NCBI GenBank assembly: GCA_041660385.1
Contig: JBAZWJ010000026.1
Coordinates: forward strand, 9,863 to 73,862
Direction: 5' to 3'
Source: DYJE01 sp041660385
GTDB taxonomy: Bacteria; Desulfobacterota; Desulfobacteria; Desulfobacterales; Desulfolunaceae
DNA length: 64,000 nt
Below, piece by piece: positions 8,746-17,074 of the stretch. Made by a program: the position numbers and the translations under genes. Each line of letters opens with the position of its first letter. Position 1 is the first letter of the stretch. The notes under the pieces were generated by a model, which had not been told where the DNA came from, searched no databases, and saw nothing but the letters and a program-made list of their open reading frames with translations.

Positions 8746-8985
8746 GGGCAAATCAGGAGGTCCTTGCTTCTGGGGCAGTTTTTTGTGGTTTGTATCGGGT
8801 ATGACCACATCAGTGGTCAACGGGTATATCTCACCCGGTTGTTTTTTTGTCATGTGAAGAGTCTCCGATGGAGCATGGGTTGAGTAAACTTTGAAGCCAC
8901 AGTTTGACTGGTTTGAGATGGGTATTTTCAAGACTTGGCTGATTCTTAACATAGCAAGAAGAACGCTGAATCCGCTGGGCCCCAA
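8746..8985 (-). pseudogene. Relic of a response-regulator receiver domain (decayed hybrid-kinase C terminus)
   Basis: Eighty codons on the minus strand align with the receiver domain that ends the kinase at 10810-12999. One stretch of 41 residues aligns without gaps and with 17 identities, from GFKVYSTHAPSE to TTDVVIPDTNHKKL, against GYNVLHTNSPSE to ISDVVMPEMNCKDL in the intact copy. The phospho-acceptor Asp is still present, but the acidic pocket (LLVEDEP in the intact domain) has become LLAMLRI. The end of the domain is replaced by unrelated sequence with a small GC-rich hairpin. It sits directly upstream of activator 1, just as the intact kinase sits directly upstream of activator 2. No other kinase domain is detectable further upstream. 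Confidence 0.68.
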
Positions 8986-9055
8986 ATGATGTCACAAATC
9001 AAGAGGTGTTTTTTCCCACATGATCGTTGCGACTTTTTTTATATTATTTCTTCAC

Positions 9056-9071
9056 TTCAATATGTGTGCCA
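9056..9071 (-). promoter_or_regulatory. Sigma-54-like promoter P2 upstream of the receiver relic and activator 1
   Basis: On the minus strand the site reads TGGCAC-ACATA-TTGAA, with the same perfect -24 box and the same TTGAA -12 box as P1. The predicted start is near 9045, about 390 nt before the ATG of activator 1. The matching neighbourhood suggests P1 and P2 come from one duplication. Confidence 0.5.
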
Positions 9072-9250
9072 TGATGACAAACCTGACCCATGATCCGCCT
9101 GATAATGTAGGCTCTATTCAAATAGCGGAAATGGCCGAAACGATGATCAACGCCAAACAATTCTTAAGAAAGCTGCATTGATACTGGTCTGATGATTTTA
9201 AGAATAACCATTTGAAAATAGGTCATGGACGATCCTATTTTTAGACAAAA

Positions 9251-9286
9251 TTGGTCACATGAGACCAAATGGTCTCATGTGACCAA
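9251..9286. promoter_or_regulatory. Perfect 17-bp inverted repeat containing two GGTC-N6-GACC sites
   Basis: Arms TTGGTCACATGAGACCA and TGGTCTCATGTGACCAA flank two bases. Each arm carries a GGTC-N6-GACC motif like the palindrome at 7102-7115. The repeat is centred about 220 bp upstream of the start predicted for P2 and lies 38 bp beyond the stop of activator 2. On the minus strand the right-hand side is followed by TTTTG, so it could also act as a terminator for the kinase-activator pair. Both roles may apply. Confidence 0.6.
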
Positions 9287-9323
9287 TTGGCGAGTGGTTC
9301 TATGGCTGGAGTGGGGGTGAGGA

Positions 9324-10826
9324 TCATGGTTTAACGATATTGAGTTTTCGCATGCGGGTCCTAAGGGTGCTTCGGTCAAGGCCGAGGATTTCAGAGGCGC
9401 TGTTTTTTCCGCTGACTTTCCAGCGGGTCTGTTCAAGTATCTGTAAGATATAATCCCGTTCAAAGGCTTTCAGTGTTTTTCGTTTTAAAGTTGAATCCGT
9501 AAAGGGCTTATTCAGTGCATCGGCCAGGCAGAGCTTGGTGCCTGACGAATTAATCACTGCCCGCTCAAGAACGTTTTCAAGCTCTCTGATATTTCCTGGC
9601 CAGTGATAATTCTGCAATGCATTCATAACCATCTCCGGGATGATTTCAATGGATTTACTCATGCGCGCGCAGATTTTTTCAACAAAATATTCCGTAAGAA
9701 ACGGCAGATCATCAAGACGGTCACGGAGGGGTGGAACGGTAATGGGAAAAACATTCAACCGGTACCAGAGGTCTTCCCGGAAGCGGCCTTTTTGGACCTC
9801 GTCTTCAAGATTCCGGTTGGTGGCCGTGATAATCCGTGTATTCACTTTGATGGTGTGGGAACTCCCTAACCTTTCAAACTCGCCCTCTTGAATAACCCGG
9901 AGAAGTTTGGGTTGAAGTTCCAATGGCAGCTCACCGATCTCATCCAGGAAAAGGGTTGTGCCGTCAGCAACTTCAAACCGACCGAGTTGCCGGGTGTGGG
10001 CACCGGTGAAAGCACCTTTTTCGTGTCCGAACAATTCGCTTTCGATAAGATTCGCTGGCAAGGTGGCGCAATTGACTTTCACCAGAGCCCTGTTTTTTCG
10101 AGAACTCAGGTTGTGGATGACACGGGCGATCAGCTCTTTGCCGGTTCCGGTTTCTCCAAGGACAAGAACGATGGTATCGCTTGAAGCAATCTGTTCAATT
10201 TTGAAGAGCACGTATTTAAGGCCGTCACTTTGGCCGATAATGCCCTCATGGTTGTATCCCAGCTTGATTCCTTTCTGAGGATAAGTTCTTTCCGCTTCAA
10301 TCTGATCTTTTAGTCGCTTGATTTCAAAAAGGGTTGTTTCAGTGATGTGTCTTCTTTTTTCTACCTCCTCCCTGGTAACCACGAGTTCGGCTGTGTGTTT
10401 TTTAACCAAGTCTTCAAGATTTCTTTTGTAAAGTTCTCTGTCCGTTACATCTTTAATGGCCAGGAGAATCAACCAGGTCTGGTTTGACATCCTGAATATC
10501 TGCCTTGCATTGATATGAAGAATTTTGCGGCCTATGGAACCAAAATCATGTTCGATTTCAAACTTGTTGAGTAAGGTCTTTTCAGGAAGGACCTTTTCAA
10601 GCAGAGGCCTGAGATCCGGAATGTCCCATTGTCGGTTATCAAGCTCAAATATGAACACACCTTCCGTTGTATCCGGATTGAGTTTGAATGTCTCATAAAA
10701 AGGGTTGTTGGCCTTTACAACCTTCATTTCAGAATCGATCATTACCAGGGGCTCATGGATGGAGCCTATGATATTGTTCATATCTTCAATGGAGGCTTGC
10801 GCCCTTTGTTTATCGTGCCTGTTCAT
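9324..10826 (-). CDS. PAS/AAA+/Fis sigma-54-dependent transcriptional activator (paralogue 2)
   Basis: A 500-residue paralogue of the activator at 7152-8654 and of exactly the same length. It has a PAS-like N terminus, a linker coiled coil, an AAA+ domain with GETGTGKE, the canonical GAFTGA loop and LFLDEIGEL, and a C-terminal Fis helix-turn-helix whose recognition region (GLDRSTLRTRMRK) is almost the same as paralogue 1. The shared recognition helix implies the same or very similar DNA sites. The start codon lies within the last codons of the upstream hybrid kinase (17-bp overlap), so the two are translated together and are probably functionally linked. There is no receiver domain, so how the kinase signals to it is not evident. 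Confidence 0.9.
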   Translation of the reverse strand: MNRHDKQRAQASIEDMNNIIGSIHEPLVMIDSEMKVVKANNPFYETFKLNPDTTEGVFIFELDNRQWDIPDLRPLLEKVLPEKTLLNKFEIEHDFGSIGRKILHINARQIFRMSNQTWLILLAIKDVTDRELYKRNLEDLVKKHTAELVVTREEVEKRRHITETTLFEIKRLKDQIEAERTYPQKGIKLGYNHEGIIGQSDGLKYVLFKIEQIASSDTIVLVLGETGTGKELIARVIHNLSSRKNRALVKVNCATLPANLIESELFGHEKGAFTGAHTRQLGRFEVADGTTLFLDEIGELPLELQPKLLRVIQEGEFERLGSSHTIKVNTRIITATNRNLEDEVQKGRFREDLWYRLNVFPITVPPLRDRLDDLPFLTEYFVEKICARMSKSIEIIPEMVMNALQNYHWPGNIRELENVLERAVINSSGTKLCLADALNKPFTDSTLKRKTLKAFERDYILQILEQTRWKVSGKNSASEILGLDRSTLRTRMRKLNIVKP

Positions 10827-12999
10827 AGTTCAGTGTTTCTCTTTGCCTGTCGATAACAGCTCGGACTTTTACGGCAAGCTCTTTTTTTGAAAAAGGTTTC
10901 TGGATAAACTGGACCCCTTCGTCGAGAACGCCATGATGAGCGATGACATTGGCTGTGTACCCTGACATGAAAAGGCATGGGATGTCAGGACGAAAGGCTT
11001 TGATCTGATCAGACAGATCTTTGCAGTTCATCTCCGGCATGACCACGTCGCTGATCAACAGGTCAATGCTGCGCGGAAGTTCTTCGGCCATGCGAATAGC
11101 CTCTGATGGTGAATTCGTGTGGAGAACGTTATAACCATAGGCCGAAAGAATCTTGGTGGCCAGCTTGAGAAGGGTGGGTTCGTCTTCAACCAGTAGAATA
11201 GTTTCACCTCGGCCGGAGGGTATTTTAGAACTTATATCGATTTTTTTGGAGTCTGCGGCTGCTGTGCCGTGTCGTGGAAAGTAGATTTTGAAAGTCGTTC
11301 CCATGCCCGGTTCGCTGTAGACGTTAATGAACCCTTTATTCTGCTTGACCGCACCATAGATGGTAGCCAGTCCGAGACCCGTTCCCTTACCCATTCCTTT
11401 GGTTGTGAAAAAAGGTTCAAAAATCTGATTCAGCGTTTCTTTTGTCATGCCAAAACCGTTATCGCTCACAGCGATAAGCACGTAATCACCTGGAACGAAT
11501 CCTTCATGAAATGAACAGTAACAGTCATCAAACGTGGTGTTTCCAGTTTCAATGGTCAAACAGCCAATGTTTTCGATGGCATCCCTGGCATTGACACAGA
11601 GGTTGGCAAGGAGTTGGTTTACCTGCGCAGGATCGACTTTGACAGGCCAAATCCCAGGGCAGGGATGCCATGCGAGATCGATGTTTTCACCGATAAGTCG
11701 TCTCAACATAGTGAGCATGCCCTTCACAGCCGAATTCAAATCGAGGACTTCCGGGGCGATGGTCTGTCGTCGGGCAAAAGCCAGGAGCTGACGGGTAAGC
11801 TCAACCGAATGCTCGGCAGCTTTGTTGATTTCAGAAAGTTCGGTGAGTGGAGATTCACCTGATTCGATCGCTTCCATGGCCATGTCCACATTACCCAGGA
11901 TGACGCCGAGCATGTTGTTGAAATCGTGGGCCACTCCGCCAGCCAGACGACCAACCGCCTCCATTTTCTGGGCCTGCTGTAGCTGGTTTTCCAGTTTTTT
12001 TCTTTCGGAGATGTCTGTATGTGTGCCTGTCGCGCGAAGGGGAGTGCCGTTTTCGTCCCGGGATACCACTTTGCCCCGGGAAAGAATCCATTTCCAGTCT
12101 CCCGATTTCATTCTCATACGTTGTTCTGCCTGGATTATGGGAGCCCTACCATCTATATGGTCTTGCAAGCATTCCCTCGTTTTTGGAAGATCCTCAGGAT
12201 GGATGAGGTCTGACCATATCACCACTGTTTTTTCCATTTCATCCGGCTGATAACCAAGCATCTCACACCCACGGGGGCTCAGGTAACTCTTACCTGTTTT
12301 CAGTTGAAGGTCCCATAACCCGTCGTTCGTTCCTTCAAGGGCGAATCGCAGGCGGCTTTCGCTTTCTTTGGACGCGTTTTCAAAACGATCCCTAATTTTT
12401 CCCGCATAAAATACAACGATACATATCACTGAGAGAAGCATCACCGCTATGCACAGAACTATGGCAAACTTCCTGTCAATCTTTTTCGTCAGTTCCGTTA
12501 GGTTATTATGGGTTTTCAAATCCATGACCCCAGCATTCCGTTCAAGATCATCAAAGGCGAATCTCAGGTTCACCGTTTCGTCTGTCTGGGTCATACCTTT
12601 TTCTTTCCATTGGGATAAATGCTCTTCGAATCGTTTGACGCTTCTTTCAAAATCAGCCGTTGAATTCTTATTAGTGATTCCAAGTCTTGAAAGGGATTGA
12701 TTGAATGAAGAAGCGGCCTCTTGAAGAAGAACGTACCCTTCTGCTTTGCCGAATGGTGAGTTCGGGTAGTCTGAAAGGCTGACCTGGAGAAATCCGTTAC
12801 TGAGATTGATCCTGGCTTGTCTGAAATTTTCAAGTTCGCTCAATGTCAGCTCAAGGGTCCGATGTTGCTGGACAAACAGCCATGCCAGTGTACAGAACAC
12901 AATGATGGACAGAACAGCCACGCTCCATACCCAGCTCAGGGATTGAGATAGCACCCGTGAAAGGAATAAAATCAACGGGGATGTGGGTGTGGTTCTCAT
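10810..12999 (-). CDS. Membrane hybrid histidine kinase (TM-PAS-HisKA-HATPase-REC)
   Basis: A 729-residue sensor kinase. Transmembrane helices at about 22-44 and 178-199 enclose a mainly helical periplasmic region. A cytoplasmic PAS domain (about 215-335) ends in the PAC-like THTDISERKK. The H-box AVGRLAGGVAHDFNNM places the phospho-histidine at His358. The ATPase shows NLCVNARDAI, DNGFGM, FEPFFTTK and GTGLGLA. A receiver domain follows, with LLVEDEP and the acceptor Asp651 in ISDVVMPEM. It overlaps the sigma-54 activator at 9324-10826 by 17 bp. Because the activator lacks a receiver, output probably passes by another route, possibly protein contact or a separate phosphotransfer protein. The ligand is unknown. 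Confidence 0.92.
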   Translation of the reverse strand: MRTTPTSPLILFLSRVLSQSLSWVWSVAVLSIIVFCTLAWLFVQQHRTLELTLSELENFRQARINLSNGFLQVSLSDYPNSPFGKAEGYVLLQEAASSFNQSLSRLGITNKNSTADFERSVKRFEEHLSQWKEKGMTQTDETVNLRFAFDDLERNAGVMDLKTHNNLTELTKKIDRKFAIVLCIAVMLLSVICIVVFYAGKIRDRFENASKESESRLRFALEGTNDGLWDLQLKTGKSYLSPRGCEMLGYQPDEMEKTVVIWSDLIHPEDLPKTRECLQDHIDGRAPIIQAEQRMRMKSGDWKWILSRGKVVSRDENGTPLRATGTHTDISERKKLENQLQQAQKMEAVGRLAGGVAHDFNNMLGVILGNVDMAMEAIESGESPLTELSEINKAAEHSVELTRQLLAFARRQTIAPEVLDLNSAVKGMLTMLRRLIGENIDLAWHPCPGIWPVKVDPAQVNQLLANLCVNARDAIENIGCLTIETGNTTFDDCYCSFHEGFVPGDYVLIAVSDNGFGMTKETLNQIFEPFFTTKGMGKGTGLGLATIYGAVKQNKGFINVYSEPGMGTTFKIYFPRHGTAAADSKKIDISSKIPSGRGETILLVEDEPTLLKLATKILSAYGYNVLHTNSPSEAIRMAEELPRSIDLLISDVVMPEMNCKDLSDQIKAFRPDIPCLFMSGYTANVIAHHGVLDEGVQFIQKPFSKKELAVKVRAVIDRQRETLNYEQAR

Positions 13000-13320
13000 C
13001 AGTCTTGTTTCTCAATTTTTGTATGAGTTTCTGAATAATCCAAAAAGGAGCTGCCCGATTTTTTGATGCCGGGACAGCGAATTGTCATTTGGTATTGTGA
13101 TAGTTTTCGCAGCAGCGTATGGCGCGACAAGCTAATGTTTATAATAGGCTATATTGCCAGTATCATCAAATTTATTCAAGTTCTATTGAAGGATCAATTA
13201 AAATTGAATGCGCTTTAATATCTGAGGTTATTCAATTGACCCCATTATGTTTGTCAGGTATTGATGAGACATGACAATCAATTCCAAACAACCGAAAAAT
13301 TTTAATTTGGAGAATGAATA
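13000..13320. other. Divergent intergenic region, kinase/PPIase
   Basis: A 321-bp AT-rich spacer between the minus-strand hybrid kinase and the plus-strand PPIase gene. It must carry both promoters. I see no clear -35/-10 pair, no sigma-54 GG-N10-GC element and no strong inverted repeat. GGAG lies nine bases before the PPIase ATG. Confidence 0.5.
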
Positions 13321-14100
13321 ATGAACGTAAAGTCCGCTTTTTTTTTGATTGCCCTGATGGCTTCTTCTGCTTTCCCCGTAATTGCCGAAGATCTTGCTGT
13401 GGTCAACGGAAAAAAAATACCGATTTCTCTGTTTAACGAAATGGTTAAACAAGCTGTGGAAGAAGGCCAGGCCGATACACCTGAGTTACGCAACTATGTG
13501 AAGGGGCAATTGATTGATCTGGAAGTCTTATCTCAGGAAGCCGATAAGCAGGGCATTGGAAAAAAAACGGATGTTGTCCAACAAATAGATCAGGCGCGCA
13601 AATCAATCGTTGCCCGTGGCCTGGTTCTTGATTTCTTCGAAAAAAACCCAATCACTGATGGCGATATTCAAACTGAATACGACAAACAAAAAGCCGTTGC
13701 GGCAGGGGAATATGAATACAGCGCACGCCATATTCTGGTTGAGACAGAGGAAGAAGCCAAAGCGATCATCGCCAGATTGAATGCAGGTGCTACATTTGAA
13801 GAGTTGGCTGTTCAATCAAAAGACCCTGGTTCAGCCGCCAATGGTGGACTTTTAGAGTGGGCAGCTGCCAACGTTTATGTCAAGCCATTCGGCGATGCAC
13901 TGAAGGGATTGAAAAAAGGTGAATTAACTCAAATGCCGATCATGACCCAGTATGGCTACCATGTGATCAGACTGGAAGACACGCGTGCTATCCAGTTCCC
14001 GGCCTTTGAAGAAGTGAAACCAAGAATTGCAGAAAACTTGAGACGACCGAAATTTCAGGCTTATCTGGATTCGTTACGTAAGAAGGCTGTTATTAAATAA
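13321..14100 (+). CDS. Exported parvulin-type peptidyl-prolyl isomerase (SurA/PpiC-like)
   Basis: A 259-residue protein with a signal peptide (MNVKSAFFLIALMASSAFPVIAE, cleaved near Ala-Glu). The N-terminal half is a helical chaperone-like domain. The rotamase domain spans about 135-235, with YSARHILVETEEEAKAI, FEELAVQSKDPGSAANGGLLEW and MTQYGYHVIRLED, the pattern of PpiC/parvulin enzymes. It should assist outer-membrane or periplasmic protein folding. It stands alone between two convergent or divergent signalling genes, with only two bases between its stop and the stop of the minus-strand kinase at 14103. I do not see a lipobox. Confidence 0.9.
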   Translation: MNVKSAFFLIALMASSAFPVIAEDLAVVNGKKIPISLFNEMVKQAVEEGQADTPELRNYVKGQLIDLEVLSQEADKQGIGKKTDVVQQIDQARKSIVARGLVLDFFEKNPITDGDIQTEYDKQKAVAAGEYEYSARHILVETEEEAKAIIARLNAGATFEELAVQSKDPGSAANGGLLEWAAANVYVKPFGDALKGLKKGELTQMPIMTQYGYHVIRLEDTRAIQFPAFEEVKPRIAENLRRPKFQAYLDSLRKKAVIK

Positions 14101-14102
14101 TT

Positions 14103-16259
14103 TTACGGATTTTCTGTTTGTGATCTTTGGGGTGCGGTGGGTTTGCTTACATGACGTGGCAAATAGATGGTAAAGTCCGTGCCTACCCCAGGTTCACTTT
14201 GAGTTTCGATGAAACCATTGTTTTGTCTGACGGCACCGTACACTGCTGAAAGACCAAGGCCTGTTCCTTCACCCACGCCTTTGGTTGTGAAGAACGGTTC
14301 GAAAATATGGGACAGTGTTTCCTTGCTCATGCCTCGACCCGTGTCGCTCACAGTGAGTTTAATGTATTCACCGGGAGCAAAATCCGGATGGTTTGAGCAG
14401 AACTCATCGTCAAAGATGATGTTGCCTGTATAAATGGTGATCTTTCCCACTCTTGTGATGGAGTCCCTGGCATTGACACACAGGTTTGCCAGGATCTGAT
14501 CTATCTGGGACGGATCAATTTTTACAGGCCACACATCCAGACCAGGCACCCAGGCCAGTTCAATGTGTTCACCGATCAGACGCCGCAGCATTTTGAGCAT
14601 GTGCGTCACTGTATCGTTGATATCCAATACTTTAGGGCTTACAGTCTGTTTACGGGCAAATGCCAGTAATTGACGGGTGAGATCTGCGGAACGCTCGGCT
14701 GCTTTGCGGATTTCTTCAAGGTCTTCATACAGGGGTTGGGAGGGAGCTATCTGATCTTGAGCGATTTCGGCATGACCAATGATCACGCTTAGCATGTTGT
14801 TGAAATCGTGGGCTACCCCACCTGCAAGGCGACCCACCGATTCCATTTTCTGTGCTTGCTGGAGCTGGGTCTCAAGACTGGATTTTTCCTCATCGGCCCG
14901 CATACGTTCTGTGATATCAACATGGGAACCCATCATGCGAATCGGATTATTCTGTTCATCGAACTCGATATTCCCCGTTGCCAGAATCCAGCGGTATGTA
15001 TCATCCTTGTGCCGAAGACGAAACTCTGCTTCGTAAGGAGGCCATGGCGGGTCCTGGGATGCCTTTAACAATTGAATTGTTTTTTCAAGATCATCGGGAT
15101 GAAGTCGTTTTTCCCACTCCTCGTAACGTCCTTCAATTTCGTGATCTTTATAGCCGATCTGATTTTTCCACTCAGGAGAGAAAAAGACCTGGGATGTACG
15201 AAGATCCCAGTCCCAGAGACCCACTTTACCGGCATTCGCAGCACGTCGTAACGATGCTTCGCTTTTTTGCAGGGCTTCTGTCTTATTTTGAAGCGCATCG
15301 GTACGGAGGGCCACCTGTTGTCGAAGCATTCGATTCCAGATGAGAACGCAGGCGATTACCGCAGAAACGAAGAAAAGAACACCACCCAACACACCCCAGA
15401 AACGCCAGTCAGTGAAGATGATGTTACCGGATGAATTGATCCAGCGATTGAGAATCTCCTTTCTTTCAGAGGCTGTGATCGCAGCATAGCCCTTTTGGAG
15501 GATACTGTGCAAGACAGGTTCATCTTTGGGAGTCCCAATGGCAAGAAGGATATCCACAGAAGCTTTTCCCACAACACGGAGGTTGGTGATGTTTTTCTGG
15601 GAGATCAGATAGGATGCCGATGCAAGATCTATGATGGCTGCATCGGAACGTCCGAACGAGACGTTTAATAAAGCTGTGAGGTCGTCAGAGACCAGATCGG
15701 GTACACGCACGAACCCTTTTTTAGTTATATGTTCTGTAACGGCATAATCTTTTACAAGCGCGACCTTCATTTTCGATAGATCTTCTTCACCAATACTGCC
15801 TGAATGCTCCTTCCGCATGATAATGACGTTTGGAACAGTGATGTATGGATCCGTAAAAGTCAGGAAATTGGATCGCCAGGGAGTTTCGGTGACCGCATTG
15901 ACGATGTGAACATCTCCGGTGCGAACTTTTTCAAAAATATCGTTAAGGGATGAAAAATGTCGCTGCTTGAAGTGGACACCAATTTTTGATTCAAGCAGGA
16001 GCATATATTCGTGGGCGAGCCCAGTGATCCGGTCTTTTGGGCCAAGGAAGACGAATGGCTGGTAATTGGTTTCAACCGCGAGGACGATGCGTGATTTGTT
16101 CTCGTCAAGCCAGAGACGTTCCGCTGGTGTTAGGAGTTCCTGCCCGTCACATCGGCCATAGGTAATGACAGTAAATAATATGATGCACGATAAAACACTG
16201 ATCATGGTTTTATCGTGCGTTTTTATGGATCTATAGATTGTATCTGAATGTAATGTCAT
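14103..16259 (-). CDS. Sensor histidine kinase with extracellular solute-binding (SBP_bac_3) sensor domain and PAS
   Basis: A 718-residue kinase. An N-terminal hydrophobic signal/anchor is followed by a periplasmic bacterial solute-binding domain (about 45-270: LTPAERLWLDENKSRIVLAVE, FEKVRTGDVHIVN), a transmembrane helix near 283-307, and a PAS domain near 340-460 ending GSHVDITERM. The H-box is SVGRLAGGVAHDFNNM (His near 484) and the ATPase has FEPFFTTKGVGEGTGLGLSAVYG. Unlike the kinase at 10810-12999 there is no receiver domain. Its kinase core is clearly related to that protein. It is divergent from the GAF/sigma-54 activator starting at 16715, its most likely partner. The ligand may be an amino-acid-like solute, by family analogy only. 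Confidence 0.9.
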   Translation of the reverse strand: MTLHSDTIYRSIKTHDKTMISVLSCIILFTVITYGRCDGQELLTPAERLWLDENKSRIVLAVETNYQPFVFLGPKDRITGLAHEYMLLLESKIGVHFKQRHFSSLNDIFEKVRTGDVHIVNAVTETPWRSNFLTFTDPYITVPNVIIMRKEHSGSIGEEDLSKMKVALVKDYAVTEHITKKGFVRVPDLVSDDLTALLNVSFGRSDAAIIDLASASYLISQKNITNLRVVGKASVDILLAIGTPKDEPVLHSILQKGYAAITASERKEILNRWINSSGNIIFTDWRFWGVLGGVLFFVSAVIACVLIWNRMLRQQVALRTDALQNKTEALQKSEASLRRAANAGKVGLWDWDLRTSQVFFSPEWKNQIGYKDHEIEGRYEEWEKRLHPDDLEKTIQLLKASQDPPWPPYEAEFRLRHKDDTYRWILATGNIEFDEQNNPIRMMGSHVDITERMRADEEKSSLETQLQQAQKMESVGRLAGGVAHDFNNMLSVIIGHAEIAQDQIAPSQPLYEDLEEIRKAAERSADLTRQLLAFARKQTVSPKVLDINDTVTHMLKMLRRLIGEHIELAWVPGLDVWPVKIDPSQIDQILANLCVNARDSITRVGKITIYTGNIIFDDEFCSNHPDFAPGEYIKLTVSDTGRGMSKETLSHIFEPFFTTKGVGEGTGLGLSAVYGAVRQNNGFIETQSEPGVGTDFTIYLPRHVSKPTAPQRSQTENP

Positions 16260-16714
16260 TGTGCCAACCTAAAGATGCTTGAGTCCAATAGACAGGAACG
16301 TTAATTTATGAAAAAATAAGGATCTCCTTCAGAATGACAAAAGAATCGATTTTACGGATGCATATCATACATGATGAAAATCCTGATAATCTCAACCGAT
16401 CCGGTTAACCGTGTGAGATTGTTTTCTAAGAAATATTATTTTCAACGATCATTATGATTGGTGCAACAGATGTTATACAAATGGTAATGAGTTTAACCTA
16501 TGTAAGAAGTGATTGCAATACCATGTGCAAGGCAATCACATTTCTGATGCAGTAAAGTCCTGCAAATTGCCTTCAGTCGATGAGATTGAGATGTTTGATA
16601 AAAAGCGAACGCTCGTTCTTTTTATATTGACTTGGTATGGATGATACGGTAGTTGTAATAATCGTACTCCTGATAACAGGGCAATAACGTATTGGATGAA
16701 TACCAGGTAAAACC
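16260..16714. other. Divergent intergenic region between sensor kinase and GAF activator
   Basis: A 455-bp AT-rich spacer without a credible gene. The clearest structure is a perfect 8-bp inverted repeat, GTGATTGC (16509-16516) and GCAATCAC (16532-16539), with a 15-bp spacer. It could be an operator for either divergent gene. I find no strong sigma-54 element; a TGGCAC near 16265 on the minus strand lacks a -12 partner and abuts the kinase start. Confidence 0.45.
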
Positions 16715-17047
16715 ATGAATGAGCAGGTTGACACTCAAATGATGTTTGAACGGTTGCTGTTTGAAATATCCTCAAAGTTTGTCAACCTTCCGGCCTCTTA
16801 TGTGGACAAGGAAATCAATGCGGCCATTCGGAAAATTGTGGAATTTCTTGGAATTGACCAGTGTGTTTTCGGGGAATTCCGTGATGTCAGCGGTTCTCTG
16901 AAGATCAGCCACGGATATACGACCTGTACCTGGCCTGTCACGGGCGTCATTGTGCTGGATGACATTGCCCCCAACATCATCCGCCGATTGAAACGCGGCG
17001 AGGTGGTCAATCTTTGTCGGCTTCCCGGCGACATTCCCGAAGATTAG
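16715..17047 (+). CDS. GAF-domain N-terminal part of a sigma-54 activator, ended by an in-frame amber codon
   Basis: The first 110 codons encode the front of a GAF sensor domain (FERLLFEISSKFVNLPASYVDKEI, typical of GAF-Fis activators). The frame stops at TAG (17045-17047) after DIPED. The same frame continues at once with NAELAYVKKVGLKSCVGVSLKVGG, the second half of the GAF domain, and runs to 18280. The original gene was therefore one 521-residue activator from 16715 to 18280. A C-to-T change of a CAG codon would be enough. Either the gene is broken, the stop is read through, or the base is a sequencing error. If translation restarts, the GTG at 17075 is the next possible start. Confidence 0.75.
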   Translation: MNEQVDTQMMFERLLFEISSKFVNLPASYVDKEINAAIRKIVEFLGIDQCVFGEFRDVSGSLKISHGYTTCTWPVTGVIVLDDIAPNIIRRLKRGEVVNLCRLPGDIPED

Positions 17048-17074
17048 AATGCTGAACTGGCGTATGTCAAAAAG

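Noticed and set aside
16259..16285. TGGCAC on the minus strand near the sensor-kinase start
   Set aside because: It abuts the start codon and has no GC at the -12 distance.
17045..17047. Amber codon as pyrrolysine
   Set aside because: The protein is not a methyltransferase, the position is not a catalytic one, and no pyl genes are in the window. A mutation or sequencing error is simpler.
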